This document shows, in pieces, positions 51,515 to 60,700 of a stretch of 64,000 nucleotides of DNA (position 1 is the stretch's first letter; each line of letters opens with the position of its first letter). Source of the DNA: Algoriphagus kandeliae (GTDB lineage Bacteria > Bacteroidota > Bacteroidia > Cytophagales > Cyclobacteriaceae); assembly GCF_004571135.1 (NCBI RefSeq), contig NZ_SPSB01000003.1, forward strand, positions 124,001-188,000. Reading direction: 5' to 3'. Under the pieces are notes generated by a model. The model saw nothing but the letters and a program-made list of their open reading frames with translations. It was not told where the DNA came from and searched no databases. The position numbers were made by a program, and so were the translations under genes.

Positions 51515-54500
51515 ATGCACTTTTTAAAATCCTATTTTCGAAAAGCTTTTTCGATTGTTTTGGCAATCATGGGCTTAATTTTTCATTTTCCCGCTCAATC
51601 CCAAGAAACTTACGCTTCTAAGTATATTCAGCTGAAGCCAAAAAAAATTGGAGTCAATTTCAAAAATCAGTTGACCGAAGATCGGGACAATAACATCCTT
51701 CGCTATGAATATTTTTACAATGGAGGCGGAGTAGCTGTTGGGGATTTAGACAATGACGGATTGGATGACATTTTTTTCACAGGTAACATGGTTCCGAATG
51801 CTCTTTACAAAAACGTTGGAAACCTCGAGTTTGAAGATTGGACAAAAAAGGCAGGGATTAATAAAAACAAAGGATGGACCACAGGAGTCAGCATGGCTGA
51901 TGTAAACGGCGATGGACTACTAGATATTTATGTCTGCTATTCGGGAAAAGGCCCTGAGGAAGAGCGAAAAAATGAATTATGGATCAATCAGGGCGATTTC
52001 CAATTTGAAGAACAGGCGGAAACCTATGGAATTGCCGATCCATCTAACAGCACTCAAGGTCTATTTTTTGATTTTGACCGGGATGGAGACTTGGACTTAT
52101 ACCTTTTAAATCACCATATCCAAGTCATTACAGAATTGGAATTTGACGAGGCAAAAACAATCCGCCATCCTTATTCAGGGGATAAACTATATCGAAATGA
52201 AGGAGGAAAATTCATCGACATAAGTATTGAAGCGGGAATCAAAGGCTCTCCCTTAGGATTTGGGCTTTCGGTCACTGCTACCGATATCAACGAAGATGGC
52301 TGGCCCGATTTACTGGTTACGAATGATTACATCGAACCTGATTACCTCTACATCAACCAAAGAGATGGCACTTTCAAAGATGAATTGACGAGTTATTTTC
52401 AACACATTTCCCATTTTTCTATGGGAGCTGATATAGCCGATATCAACAATGACGGACTCAAAGATATCTATACGCTAGATATGCTTCCTGAAGACAATAG
52501 GCGCCAAAAACTCTTGTATGGCCCGGAAAATTATGAGCAGTATGCACTGATGATCCGAAAAGGATTTTACCATCAAAACATGCGGAATATGCTCCAATTA
52601 AATCTTGGGGCAGGAAATTTTGCGGAAATCGGACAGCTTTCTGGGATTTCTAATACTGATTGGTCCTGGTCAGCTTTGTTTTTTGATGCGACAAATGATG
52701 GTTTCAAGGACCTATTTATTACCAACGGTTATTTTCGTGATTATACTAATAGGGACTTCCTGAAACACAAAGGGGATTATTATTTCAAACAAGCAGTGGC
52801 AGGCGAAGTAGCCGATACTTTACATCTGGTCACTAGCATGAGTTCCACACCAATTTCGAATTATCTTTTCGAAAATAAAGGTGATTTAAAATTTCAAAAT
52901 CGATCCGCTGAATGGGGATTTGATGAAAAAGGTTTTTCAAGCGGAGCTGCTTTTTCGGACTTGGATAATGACGGCGATTTGGACCTGGTAGTCAACAACC
53001 TAAATGAAGTAGCTGGAATTTTCGAAAACACCGGACCAAAGGGAAATTATATTCAGTTTAATCTCAATGGCCCAAAGGGAAACACAAAAGGAATCGGGGC
53101 TAATGTGACTATTTTTCATCAAGGTCAAAAGCAAATCCAAGAACTCCAAGTCGTTAGAGGATTTCAATCTTCATCCTCTTATCGTTTGCATTTCGGCCTA
53201 GGCAATACAGATAAACTAGATTCCGTTTGGGTTCAATGGCCTGATGGAAAAACAGAAAAAAAAGGGAGCATTAAAGCCAATCAAGTGATGGAATTGCAGT
53301 ATGAAGATGCGATTAATTCCACTTCAAATAAACTTGTTGAAAAAGCTACACCTCTTTTTAGAAAAGTAAATTCGATTCCAGACTTCATTTCGAAAGAGAG
53401 CGGCTTCAATGATTTCAAGCGTCAGCCATTGATGATTACCATGCCTAGCGCCATATCCCCTATTTTAGCCTCTGCTGACCTTAATCAAGACGGAAGACCA
53501 GAAGTCTTGTTCGGGGGGACAAAAGGGCAAGCAGCGAAAATTTTCACATGGGATGGACAAAATTGGATGAATTATGCAGGGTTCAACAGCAATGATGAAT
53601 TTACTGATGCCATTGCAATTTTCGAGGACTTTAATGGAGATGGATGGATGGATTTATTCTTAGGAAGTGGAGGCTACCATGACTATTTAAGAACTGATGA
53701 ATCCTTAACAGATCGACTCTATCTAAATGACGGAATGGGAAACCTCACCCGACAAAGTGATTTCCCCTCTTATCAAATCAGCACAGGGACAGCCGTGTCA
53801 GAAGATTTTAATGGAGATGGTTTAAAAGACTTATTTATTGGAGCAAGGATTATCCCGGGCCGATACCCTCAAACTCCGCCTAGTAAACTTTTGATCAATC
53901 AAGGAGAGGGTAGATTTGTAGACCAAAGTGATCAATTTTTAGAAAAGGATGGTTTAATCGGCTTGGTCAGTTCTGCAGTAAGTCAAGATGTGAACGAAGA
54001 TGGTTTCGTAGATTTAATTCTTGCTGGAGAATTCATGCATTTGACTTTTTTAATCAATGAAAAAGGACAGCGCTTCATAAATCAAACCGAACAATTCCTA
54101 TCAAATTCACCTAGCGGTTGGTGGAGTGCTTTGGCACAAGCTGATTTGGATGGAGATGGGGATTTGGACTTGATTGCGGGCAACTTTGGAGAAAACTCCC
54201 AATTCGAGGTAAGCGATGAGAAGAAATTGCGATTGGTTTTCTCAGATTTTGATCAAAACGGTTCGCTTGATCCAATTTTGGAATGCTACATAGGAGACGA
54301 AGCCTACCCATTCCCAAGCCGGGACGAATTACTCAGTCAAATGGTAGAAATGCGTAGCAAGTTTACCACTTACGAAGCTTATGCTGATGCCTCTTTAGAG
54401 GACCTATTCGAGTCTACCCAATTAGAGAAAGCGCAAGTCTTAGAAGCGACCAGTTTAAAATCCTTTTATTTTGAAAACACTTCTTCTGGATTTGTTGGAA

Positions 54501-54820
54501 AGCCATTACCTGAACTTGCCCAGTCATTCCCAATTTATGCAATTTCTACAGGTGATTTTAACCAAGATGGAGAGCAAGACATTCTTTTAGGAGGAAACCA
54601 GCATCAAAGTAGAATCAGAATTGGCAATTTAGATGCAGGCCTTGGTTTAATATTACAAGGAGATGGAATGGGTAATTTTTCACCACTTTATCCCAGCGAG
54701 TCAGGTCTTTCGATCAAAGGAGACATTAAATCTCTTTTGCCAATCGAATTGAATGGTAAAAAATATTTCCTGATTGGAATTCATGGCCAAGCATTAGAAC
54801 TTTATCAATATGAGGATTAG
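51515..54820 (+). CDS. FG-GAP/VCBS repeat protein with ASPIC/UnbV domain
   Basis: 1101 residues with a signal-like N-terminus (AFSIVLAIMGLIFHFPAQSQ). About 14 calcium-type repeats of DxDxDG pattern are seen, such as DLDNDGLDDIFFTGN, DVNGDGLLDIYVC, DLDGDGDLDLIAGNFG and DFNQDGEQDILLGGN, building one or two seven-bladed propellers. Around residues 505-600 is an ASPIC/UnbV domain (GPKGNTKGIGANVTIF, VWVQWPDGK). Families of this kind are CRTAC1-like surface proteins of unknown ligand. Its stop overlaps the next gene by 11 bases. Confidence 0.9.
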   Translation: MHFLKSYFRKAFSIVLAIMGLIFHFPAQSQETYASKYIQLKPKKIGVNFKNQLTEDRDNNILRYEYFYNGGGVAVGDLDNDGLDDIFFTGNMVPNALYKNVGNLEFEDWTKKAGINKNKGWTTGVSMADVNGDGLLDIYVCYSGKGPEEERKNELWINQGDFQFEEQAETYGIADPSNSTQGLFFDFDRDGDLDLYLLNHHIQVITELEFDEAKTIRHPYSGDKLYRNEGGKFIDISIEAGIKGSPLGFGLSVTATDINEDGWPDLLVTNDYIEPDYLYINQRDGTFKDELTSYFQHISHFSMGADIADINNDGLKDIYTLDMLPEDNRRQKLLYGPENYEQYALMIRKGFYHQNMRNMLQLNLGAGNFAEIGQLSGISNTDWSWSALFFDATNDGFKDLFITNGYFRDYTNRDFLKHKGDYYFKQAVAGEVADTLHLVTSMSSTPISNYLFENKGDLKFQNRSAEWGFDEKGFSSGAAFSDLDNDGDLDLVVNNLNEVAGIFENTGPKGNYIQFNLNGPKGNTKGIGANVTIFHQGQKQIQELQVVRGFQSSSSYRLHFGLGNTDKLDSVWVQWPDGKTEKKGSIKANQVMELQYEDAINSTSNKLVEKATPLFRKVNSIPDFISKESGFNDFKRQPLMITMPSAISPILASADLNQDGRPEVLFGGTKGQAAKIFTWDGQNWMNYAGFNSNDEFTDAIAIFEDFNGDGWMDLFLGSGGYHDYLRTDESLTDRLYLNDGMGNLTRQSDFPSYQISTGTAVSEDFNGDGLKDLFIGARIIPGRYPQTPPSKLLINQGEGRFVDQSDQFLEKDGLIGLVSSAVSQDVNEDGFVDLILAGEFMHLTFLINEKGQRFINQTEQFLSNSPSGWWSALAQADLDGDGDLDLIAGNFGENSQFEVSDEKKLRLVFSDFDQNGSLDPILECYIGDEAYPFPSRDELLSQMVEMRSKFTTYEAYADASLEDLFESTQLEKAQVLEATSLKSFYFENTSSGFVGKPLPELAQSFPIYAISTGDFNQDGEQDILLGGNQHQSRIRIGNLDAGLGLILQGDGMGNFSPLYPSESGLSIKGDIKSLLPIELNGKKYFLIGIHGQALELYQYED

Positions 54821-56150
54821 CCTTTTTATTTTTGTTTTTTTACTTGGATTTCAGGTAAATACATGGGCAGGAAAAAAGTCCGAAAACTGGCCTTCTATCT
54901 ACAAAAATCAACTTTTTCATCTGACTGAAGTAATGGTAACTGACGTTGCCAGCCCCCCTGTTGCTGCACGGATTTATGCCTATTCTTGCCTAGCTACCTA
55001 TTTGATGATAAAGCAACAAGAAGCAGAGTTTTCCCAAGCTGATTTTTTACCAGCTAGCCTTCTCGAAATTGATTTTACCAACGAATCTAAAAAACTCAAC
55101 TCTCCTGAATTTGCAGCTATTTACGCCATGTTACGGGTGGGAGAAAAGTTAATGCCCTCAGGGTACCTGTTAAAAGAAAAACAAGAAATATGGATCGAGA
55201 AAGGCATTAAAAATAAATGGCTCAAAAAATCAGAACTCGAAGAACACATCAGCGAAGCAGAACGGACATCAAGTCTTGTTTTAGAAATAGCCAGAAAAGA
55301 CGGCTACCTTGAACTTCCTGCCCTGACGCGCTACAGTCCCGTAGAAGAGGAAGGCCGCTGGTATCCGACTCCTCCTGCATACATCGAAGCTGTGGAGCCC
55401 GAATGGAGGACTATGCAGCCATTTTTTATTGAAAATTTGAATTCCTACAGTCCTGCTCCTATGGCTCCTTTTAGTTTGGAACAAGGGAGTTCTTTTTACC
55501 AGCAATTGATGGAGGTTTATGAGACCGGTAAAAGTCTCACTGAAGAACAAAAATTAATCGCGAATTTTTGGGATTGCAATCCTTTTATGGTGGAATTTTC
55601 AGGGCACATGGCCATAGGGGTGAAAAAAATATCTCCCGGAGGTCATTGGATGGGAATTACAGGAATTGCTTCAGAAAAAGCTAACTTGAATTTTGCCGAA
55701 ACAGCTTATATCCATGCTTTGGTTGGAATGACTCTGCATGACGCATTTATTTCCTGCTGGAAAGCAAAATATGAAACTGATCGAATTCGTCCTGAAACAG
55801 TTATCAACCAAAAAATAGATCAACGATGGAGGCCATTGTTACAAACACCTCCTTTCCCTGAATATACCTCAGGGCATTCTGTGATTTCCCGAGCTTCAGC
55901 CGTGATTTTAACTGGATACTTTGGTGATTATTTTGATTTCGTTGACGACTCAGAAACTTATTTTGGACTCCCTGAGCGTGAATTCCCTTCATTCCTAAAT
56001 GCTTCGGAAGAAGCTGCTATTTCGAGATTATATGGGGGAATTCATTTCCGAGATGCGATTGAAGAAGGAGTGAAACAAGGAGAAAAAATCGGAAAAATGA
56101 TCTGGGAGAAAATCACGCAAAAAGAAATACTGATCCCCTCATCTAAGTAG
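54810..56150 (+). CDS. Vanadium-dependent haloperoxidase-like (PAP2-fold) exported protein
   Basis: 446 residues with signal peptide (SLFIFVFLLGFQVNTWA). The vanadate or phosphate pocket is seen: K320xxxxxxR327P328 (KYETDRIRP), TSGH (353-356; PSGH in the textbook family) and SRLYGGIHFRDA with His412. The fold is shared with acid phosphatases; activity on halides or on phosphate esters cannot be told apart. The ATG lies 11 bases inside the end of the FG-GAP gene, so the two are translated together. Confidence 0.85.
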   Translation: MRISLFIFVFLLGFQVNTWAGKKSENWPSIYKNQLFHLTEVMVTDVASPPVAARIYAYSCLATYLMIKQQEAEFSQADFLPASLLEIDFTNESKKLNSPEFAAIYAMLRVGEKLMPSGYLLKEKQEIWIEKGIKNKWLKKSELEEHISEAERTSSLVLEIARKDGYLELPALTRYSPVEEEGRWYPTPPAYIEAVEPEWRTMQPFFIENLNSYSPAPMAPFSLEQGSSFYQQLMEVYETGKSLTEEQKLIANFWDCNPFMVEFSGHMAIGVKKISPGGHWMGITGIASEKANLNFAETAYIHALVGMTLHDAFISCWKAKYETDRIRPETVINQKIDQRWRPLLQTPPFPEYTSGHSVISRASAVILTGYFGDYFDFVDDSETYFGLPEREFPSFLNASEEAAISRLYGGIHFRDAIEEGVKQGEKIGKMIWEKITQKEILIPSSK

Positions 56151-56293
56151 ATTACCCTGAATATTATTCTTCTGATGCATAATAAAACCTAAAGCACTCG
56201 CAAATCAGCCATAACCTGAAATGAAAGATGCTCCCAAAAAAATAGAAGGAGGAGGAAGAAGAAGATGAAGAAAGCATATTGGCCAGATTGCAT

Positions 56294-56322
56294 AAAAAAA
56301 GCCTGATAGAACAGGCTTTTTT
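56294..56322. terminator. Bidirectional terminator between the haloperoxidase and menB genes
   Basis: AAAAAAGCCTG (56295-56305) and CAGGCTTTTTT (56312-56322) around a six-base loop. The other 140 bases of this gap (56151-56293) hold a purine-rich stretch near 56238-56275 and no gene. Confidence 0.85.
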
Positions 56323-56335
56323 CAATTTCTCTCAA

Positions 56336-57169
56336 TTATGGGATCCATTTAATTTTACTGAAATCGGGCTTTCGTTTTTCTAAGAAAGCATTTCTCCCCT
56401 CCTTCGCTTCTTCCGTCATATAAGCTAATCGAGTAGCCTCTCCAGCAAATACCTGCTGACCGACCATTCCATCATCGGTAAGGTTCATCGCAAACTTCAA
56501 CATCTTGATGGAAGTAGGTGATTTTTGAAGAATTTCCTGAGCCCACTGATAGGCTGTATCTTCCAATTCATCATGAGGAATTACAGCATTGACCATTCCC
56601 ATTTCAAAAGCTTCTTGGGCGGAATAATTTCTTCCCAAAAAGAAAATTTCACGGGCCTTTTTCTGACCTACCATTTTTGCCAAATACGCAGACCCATATC
56701 CACCGTCAAAGCTTGTCACATCCGCATCGGTTTGCTTAAAAATAGCATGCTCCTTACTCGCCAATGTCAAATCACAAACTACGTGCAAGCTGTGTCCACC
56801 TCCAACTGCCCATCCTGGAACAACGGCAATCACTACCTTAGGCATAAAACGAATGAGACGCTGAACTTCCAAAATATTCAGTCTATGATAGCCATCATCT
56901 CCTACATACCCTTGGTGTCCACGAGCCTTTTGATCTCCTCCTGAGCAAAATGCCCATTTTCCATCTTTTGGTGATGGGCCTTCCCCGGATAAAAGAACCA
57001 CCCCAATGGACGTATCCTCTTGGGCATCATAAAAGGCATCATACAATTCAGCGGTGGTTTTTGGACGGAAAGCGTTTCGGACTTCCGGACGATTGAAAGC
57101 AATTCGGGCAACCCCATTACACTTTTTATAGGTGATATCTTCGTATTCTTTTGCTGTAATCCACTCCAT
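56336..57169 (-). CDS. menB: 1,4-dihydroxy-2-naphthoyl-CoA synthase
   Basis: 277 residues, the family length. It closes the second ring in menaquinone synthesis, from o-succinylbenzoyl-CoA. Seen: FNRPEVRNAFRPKT, FCSGGDQKARG, GWAVGGGHSLHVV oxyanion segment, QTDADVTSFDGGYGSAYLA, and C-terminal EGRNAFLEKRKPDF, all typical of MenB. It is divergent from menE with 103 bases between. The stop is just after a bidirectional terminator. Confidence 0.95.
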   Translation of the reverse strand: MEWITAKEYEDITYKKCNGVARIAFNRPEVRNAFRPKTTAELYDAFYDAQEDTSIGVVLLSGEGPSPKDGKWAFCSGGDQKARGHQGYVGDDGYHRLNILEVQRLIRFMPKVVIAVVPGWAVGGGHSLHVVCDLTLASKEHAIFKQTDADVTSFDGGYGSAYLAKMVGQKKAREIFFLGRNYSAQEAFEMGMVNAVIPHDELEDTAYQWAQEILQKSPTSIKMLKFAMNLTDDGMVGQQVFAGEATRLAYMTEEAKEGRNAFLEKRKPDFSKIKWIP

Positions 57170-57272
57170 CTGTTTCGATTTGGTTTAAAAATTCGATTTT
57201 TTTGCAAGATAACAGGCTTGCTTCAAATTTGTTGACTTCTCATTAACCTTCCAATCTACTAGCGCTTTCAGC

Positions 57273-58352
57273 ATGTTTCAACTTCATTTTGAAAATCAGA
57301 TTTTTCGAACACCAGAGGATTTTAGATCTTCTTCTGATAATGAAGTTCTCCAGCAAGCACTTTCTTTTTGTCGAGATTGGATGGAAGGAATAGAAACATT
57401 TATTCAAAAAACATCCGGTTCGACAGGAGTTCCCAAAGAAATAGAGATCACAAGAAAACAAATGATTGCTAGTGCCCAGGCTACCGGCGATTTTTTTCAG
57501 ATAAAAAGTTCTGACTTGCTACTAGCCTGTCTTCACCCCAATTACATTGCGGGCAAAATGATGCTTGTCAGGGCTATCATTTGGGATGCACCATTGATTT
57601 TGGTAGAACCAAGTAGCGATCCACTTCAGCGAATTCCCAACACTATACATCCTGATTTTGTGGCAATGGTCCCACTTCAGGTAGAGAACAGCCTCAAAAA
57701 TCAAGATTCCAAACGAAAGCTTCAACAAATCAAACATATACTGATTGGCGGAGCTCCTTGTTCAGCTCAGCTTCAAAAGCAATTGGCTGAAAATGAAATT
57801 CAAGCTTGGCAAAGCTTTGGGATGACAGAAACAGTTTCCCACATTGCGCTTGCAAAAATAACTGGAGCTCCCTTGTGGTATCACCCACTTCCCGGGGTAA
57901 AAATCGGTCAGGATGAGCGGGAGACTTTATGGATCGAAAGCCCGATGAGCAGGAACCAACGAATTCAAACGAACGATAGAATCACCTTTAATTCCTCTGG
58001 GAATTTCCAATGGTTGGGAAGAGTTGATTTTGTGGTTAATTCCGGTGGAATCAAATTATTTCCAGAGGTCTTAGAACAGCAAATCGAAGTGGAAATGGAC
58101 AATTTTTTCCCCGGAAAGCGGTATTTTTTGGGAGGAATTCCTGACCCAACTTTAGGAGAAAAATTGGTTCTTCTTATTGAATCCTCAGAGAAAGACAGAC
58201 AAAAGGCAGAGATTTTGCTCCGACAACTCACTTCCAAAATTTCACGTTATGAAAGGCCTCGGGAAGTTGTTTTTCTAACCCATTTCGAGGAAACATCTAG
58301 CGGTAAAATAAACCGAATTAAAACCTTAGCGCATGCTTCTTTGGATCATTAG
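57273..58352 (+). CDS. menE: o-Succinylbenzoate-CoA ligase-like AMP-binding enzyme
   Basis: 359 residues, shorter than classical MenE (about 450-490), lacking the first 100 or so residues as is common in Bacteroidota. P-loop-type TSGSTGVPKEIE, then FGMTETVSHIAL, GRVDFVVNSGGIKLFPE and TSSGKINRIK are present. It activates o-succinylbenzoate before MenB. The link to menB across a divergent promoter supports menaquinone function. Its end overlaps the DUF2141 gene by 20 bases. Confidence 0.9.
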   Translation: MFQLHFENQIFRTPEDFRSSSDNEVLQQALSFCRDWMEGIETFIQKTSGSTGVPKEIEITRKQMIASAQATGDFFQIKSSDLLLACLHPNYIAGKMMLVRAIIWDAPLILVEPSSDPLQRIPNTIHPDFVAMVPLQVENSLKNQDSKRKLQQIKHILIGGAPCSAQLQKQLAENEIQAWQSFGMTETVSHIALAKITGAPLWYHPLPGVKIGQDERETLWIESPMSRNQRIQTNDRITFNSSGNFQWLGRVDFVVNSGGIKLFPEVLEQQIEVEMDNFFPGKRYFLGGIPDPTLGEKLVLLIESSEKDRQKAEILLRQLTSKISRYERPREVVFLTHFEETSSGKINRIKTLAHASLDH

Positions 58353-58761
58353 ATTGTCCTTTCTCTTAATGGAGGTATTTCCGCAAAGCGTGCCTCAATT
58401 GGAGCTTCATGTCACCAAGAGTGAATCTAATCAAGGCCTGATTCGCGTTTTAATTTTTGACCAGGCAGATGGCTTCCCAGACAACCCACAAAAAGCTAAA
58501 TTGGCATTAAGCCTTCCAATTGAGAACTTTAAAACTCAAACCCTGATCAATTCCCTGCCACCCGGAAAATATGCCATTTGCACTTTTCAGGATAAGGATG
58601 AAAATGGAGAAATCAATAAAAATTTCTTCGGATACCCTACAGAGCCTTATGGATTTTCAAATAATCCCAAGATCTCTTTTTCCATTCCATCTTTTGAAAA
58701 ATGTTTGATTGAAATCAAAGAAGGCAAAAAAAACATAGTAACTATAGAATTGAAGAAATAG
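58333..58761 (+). CDS. DUF2141 family secreted protein
   Basis: 142 residues. The N-terminus has a short hydrophobic stretch (LLWIIRLSFLLMEVF), so it is probably exported. DUF2141 marks: GLIRVLIFDQADGFP, LPPGKYAICTFQDKDENGEI, and NFFGYPTEPYGFSNN. The function is unknown; a beta-sandwich is expected. Its start is inside menE's last 20 bases. Confidence 0.82.
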   Translation: MLLWIIRLSFLLMEVFPQSVPQLELHVTKSESNQGLIRVLIFDQADGFPDNPQKAKLALSLPIENFKTQTLINSLPPGKYAICTFQDKDENGEINKNFFGYPTEPYGFSNNPKISFSIPSFEKCLIEIKEGKKNIVTIELKK

Positions 58762-58769
58762 CATTTTTG

Positions 58770-59612
58770 ATGATTCAACTACTGAATCATACATCTACTT
58801 ACCAAAAGATTTCATCCAAAAAAGCCTACTTTTGCACCAATCAAAAATTTAAGATTTTGAGCAAGCACGAATTAGAAGGGATTGTTTTAGAATATCATTC
58901 TGGCATTATCCCTCCACCTTATAGCCATGTTTTTCGACTTTCTCTCAATTGGAAGAAAGAATCACTTCAAGCTTCCCTGAATCTTCATTACACAGACCGG
59001 GAAGACCTTTCAGAAGAAGAAATTCTAGAGGAAGGCTTTACCCTAAATGACGATTATCAATTTGACGGGACGTTGGATACTGTTTGGAAAAAACCTGTTC
59101 TGGAATTGATTGAACAAACACGCTACTCGTCCCGAGTGGATGGAGAAGGAGAAATTACAGTTGCGACCATTGAAGGAGGAAAAACTTCTCCTTTTAAATC
59201 CCCCACTAACCAAGAAGCTTGGCAACTTTTGGCTCAGGATCTCATTCAGGCCATCTATGAGACTTCAAAAAAGGAGAGTCCGCTGCAAATCAACTATAGA
59301 GTAGTCGAAAAAGAGAGTATTCATGAAGCTTCCATTAAACTTCATTTTTCCAATAGAAGTGTGGTTTTTGAACATGATGGTCAAGTGGAAAATCTAAATT
59401 GGGAATATGCTTTTCAGTTGATGAAACTCATCTTTACCCCAGATTATGATTATGATTTGGCAAAGGAATCTCCTGGAAAGAAGCGAGGAATTTATCTCGA
59501 TTGTGGTGATGGGTTTTGGCATGAACTAGGAAAGGGAGTAATCAATATCGATCCAAGTTTCGATGCCGTAGGTCAAATCGAAAAGAATTTTCGAAATCTA
59601 ATTGGTAGCTAA
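58770..59612 (+). CDS. Hypothetical protein
   Basis: 280 residues from the ATG at 58770 (the TTG before it would add one residue). I recognise no known family. It is cytoplasmic with a beta-rich, charged character: ELEGIVLEYHSGIIPPPYSH, HVFRLSLNWKKESLQASLNL. It contains two half-repeats with Phe/Trp-rich strand ends (YDYDLAKESPGKKRGIYL at the end). It follows the DUF2141 gene by eight bases and ends near a weak terminator. Confidence 0.6.
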   Translation: MIQLLNHTSTYQKISSKKAYFCTNQKFKILSKHELEGIVLEYHSGIIPPPYSHVFRLSLNWKKESLQASLNLHYTDREDLSEEEILEEGFTLNDDYQFDGTLDTVWKKPVLELIEQTRYSSRVDGEGEITVATIEGGKTSPFKSPTNQEAWQLLAQDLIQAIYETSKKESPLQINYRVVEKESIHEASIKLHFSNRSVVFEHDGQVENLNWEYAFQLMKLIFTPDYDYDLAKESPGKKRGIYLDCGDGFWHELGKGVINIDPSFDAVGQIEKNFRNLIGS

Positions 59613-59613
59613 A

Positions 59614-59637
59614 AAAGCCAGATCTTACCCCGGCTTT
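59614..59637 (-). terminator. Weak terminator for the S24 repressor operon
   Basis: AAAGCC (59614-59619) and GGCTTT (59632-59637) form a six-pair stem with a T run on the minus strand. It overlaps the repressor stop codon. Confidence 0.4.
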
Positions 59638-60409
59638 ATGGTTTCAATTTTCTCAAATCTTCCTGAATATCCTTTAGCATTTCTCCTAAATCCGAAAGGC
59701 TGAGGGATTTCTTTTTGTCCCCAGGATTCGGGAAATCGGTACTGATAAATGCTTTTGCCTCCCAAACTTCCAACACATCCTCTCCTCGAACTTCGTAGGG
59801 TTTGTAATGCTCATTATCAGAAACTAAAAAAAGCTTTCCGTTCTCAGCCAAATAATTAAATACGCGCTTGTAAACGATTCCCTCTGATTGGGTCACCAAA
59901 ACGTACGTGCGACCGCTTTTGATCTCAGAGGGATGCTCGATAAAGGAGCCGATAATGATAGTCCCCGCTATAAGAGGCAACATGGAATCACCCGCCAGTT
60001 CAAAAGCCCGATAGGTTGCATGTCTTGGAAGATTAGGAAGGTGAAATTGCGGCAACTGCTCCATAAATTCCGGATCAGCAAATCCATTCAAATAACCAGC
60101 TGATGCTTTTTGTCCAACCCAAGTAATATTTTCCCGATCAGATTCATCTGTTGCAATTGTCAAAATCTGAAGATTCCGCTTTTGCAGTGCCTTCCGTCCT
60201 AAATTCTCAATATCATGCTCCAGTAGCTCTTCAATCCCAACCTCCAGAATTGCACTTATTTTTAGCAAAGAGCTCAATTTGGGTTCGGATCGGCCATCCT
60301 CATAGGCTGAGATCATAGTTCGCTGAACTTCCAACTGATCAGCTAAATCCTGCTGAGTCAGTCCCTTTTGCTTCCGTAGATACCGAAGATTGCTAGCCAG
60401 GAAACTCAT
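59636..60409 (-). CDS. XRE-type repressor with S24 (LexA-like) peptidase domain
   Basis: 257 residues. N-terminal HTH: LRYLRKQKGLTQQDLADQLE and YEDGRSEPKLSSLLKIS. The C-terminal S24 domain has Ser142 in ELAGDSMLPLIAGT and Lys181 in GIVYKRVF, with a possible self-cleavage site at Ala104-Gly105 (SAGYLNGF). Such proteins are cleaved in DNA damage with RecA, like LexA or phage CI. Its ATG overlaps the 93-residue gene's stop (ATGA). A terminator-like hairpin overlaps the stop. Confidence 0.9.
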   Translation of the reverse strand: MSFLASNLRYLRKQKGLTQQDLADQLEVQRTMISAYEDGRSEPKLSSLLKISAILEVGIEELLEHDIENLGRKALQKRNLQILTIATDESDRENITWVGQKASAGYLNGFADPEFMEQLPQFHLPNLPRHATYRAFELAGDSMLPLIAGTIIIGSFIEHPSEIKSGRTYVLVTQSEGIVYKRVFNYLAENGKLFLVSDNEHYKPYEVRGEDVLEVWEAKAFISTDFPNPGDKKKSLSLSDLGEMLKDIQEDLRKLKP

Positions 60410-60687
60410 GCTGAAAAGAGGTAAAAGTCATAATCTTCCGGCTCAGGAGCCAATGGAAAAAGCGGATCAATATTCCGTTGGGCTGCTTTTCGCTTGGCTA
60501 ATCTTGCCTGAATCTCCAAAATAATATCTCCCACGGGTTTGGGCTCCCTAACAAGCAAATATCCATATTCGGAGCCTTGCTCATTTTCTACAAAAAACTT
60601 CACCTGAACATTTCCAGAGGAAAGCGGCTTGGTGCTGATATTGATTTTTCCCAATTCTTCCATAGCGTCATTTATTTCATCAGCCAA
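60406..60687 (-). CDS. Small protein coupled to the S24 repressor
   Basis: 93 residues if started at TTG 60687; an ATG at 60663 gives 85. Not recognised: it contains VKFFVENEQGSEYGYLLVRE and the C-terminal PLFPLAPEPEDYDFYLFSA. It has no signal. It overlaps the repressor start by four bases, so both are made from one transcript. It might be a partner or anti-repressor, but that is a guess. Confidence 0.6.
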   Translation of the reverse strand: MADEINDAMEELGKINISTKPLSSGNVQVKFFVENEQGSEYGYLLVREPKPVGDIILEIQARLAKRKAAQRNIDPLFPLAPEPEDYDFYLFSA

Positions 60688-60700
60688 GATACAAATGTTG

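Noticed and set aside
56221..56268. 15-codon open frame in the purine-rich gap
   Set aside because: Too short and of low complexity; no ribosome-binding or family evidence.
59636..60687. Prophage remnant suggested by the S24 repressor
   Set aside because: No integrase, phage structural gene or att-like repeat is in the flanks; host-type regulator is more likely.
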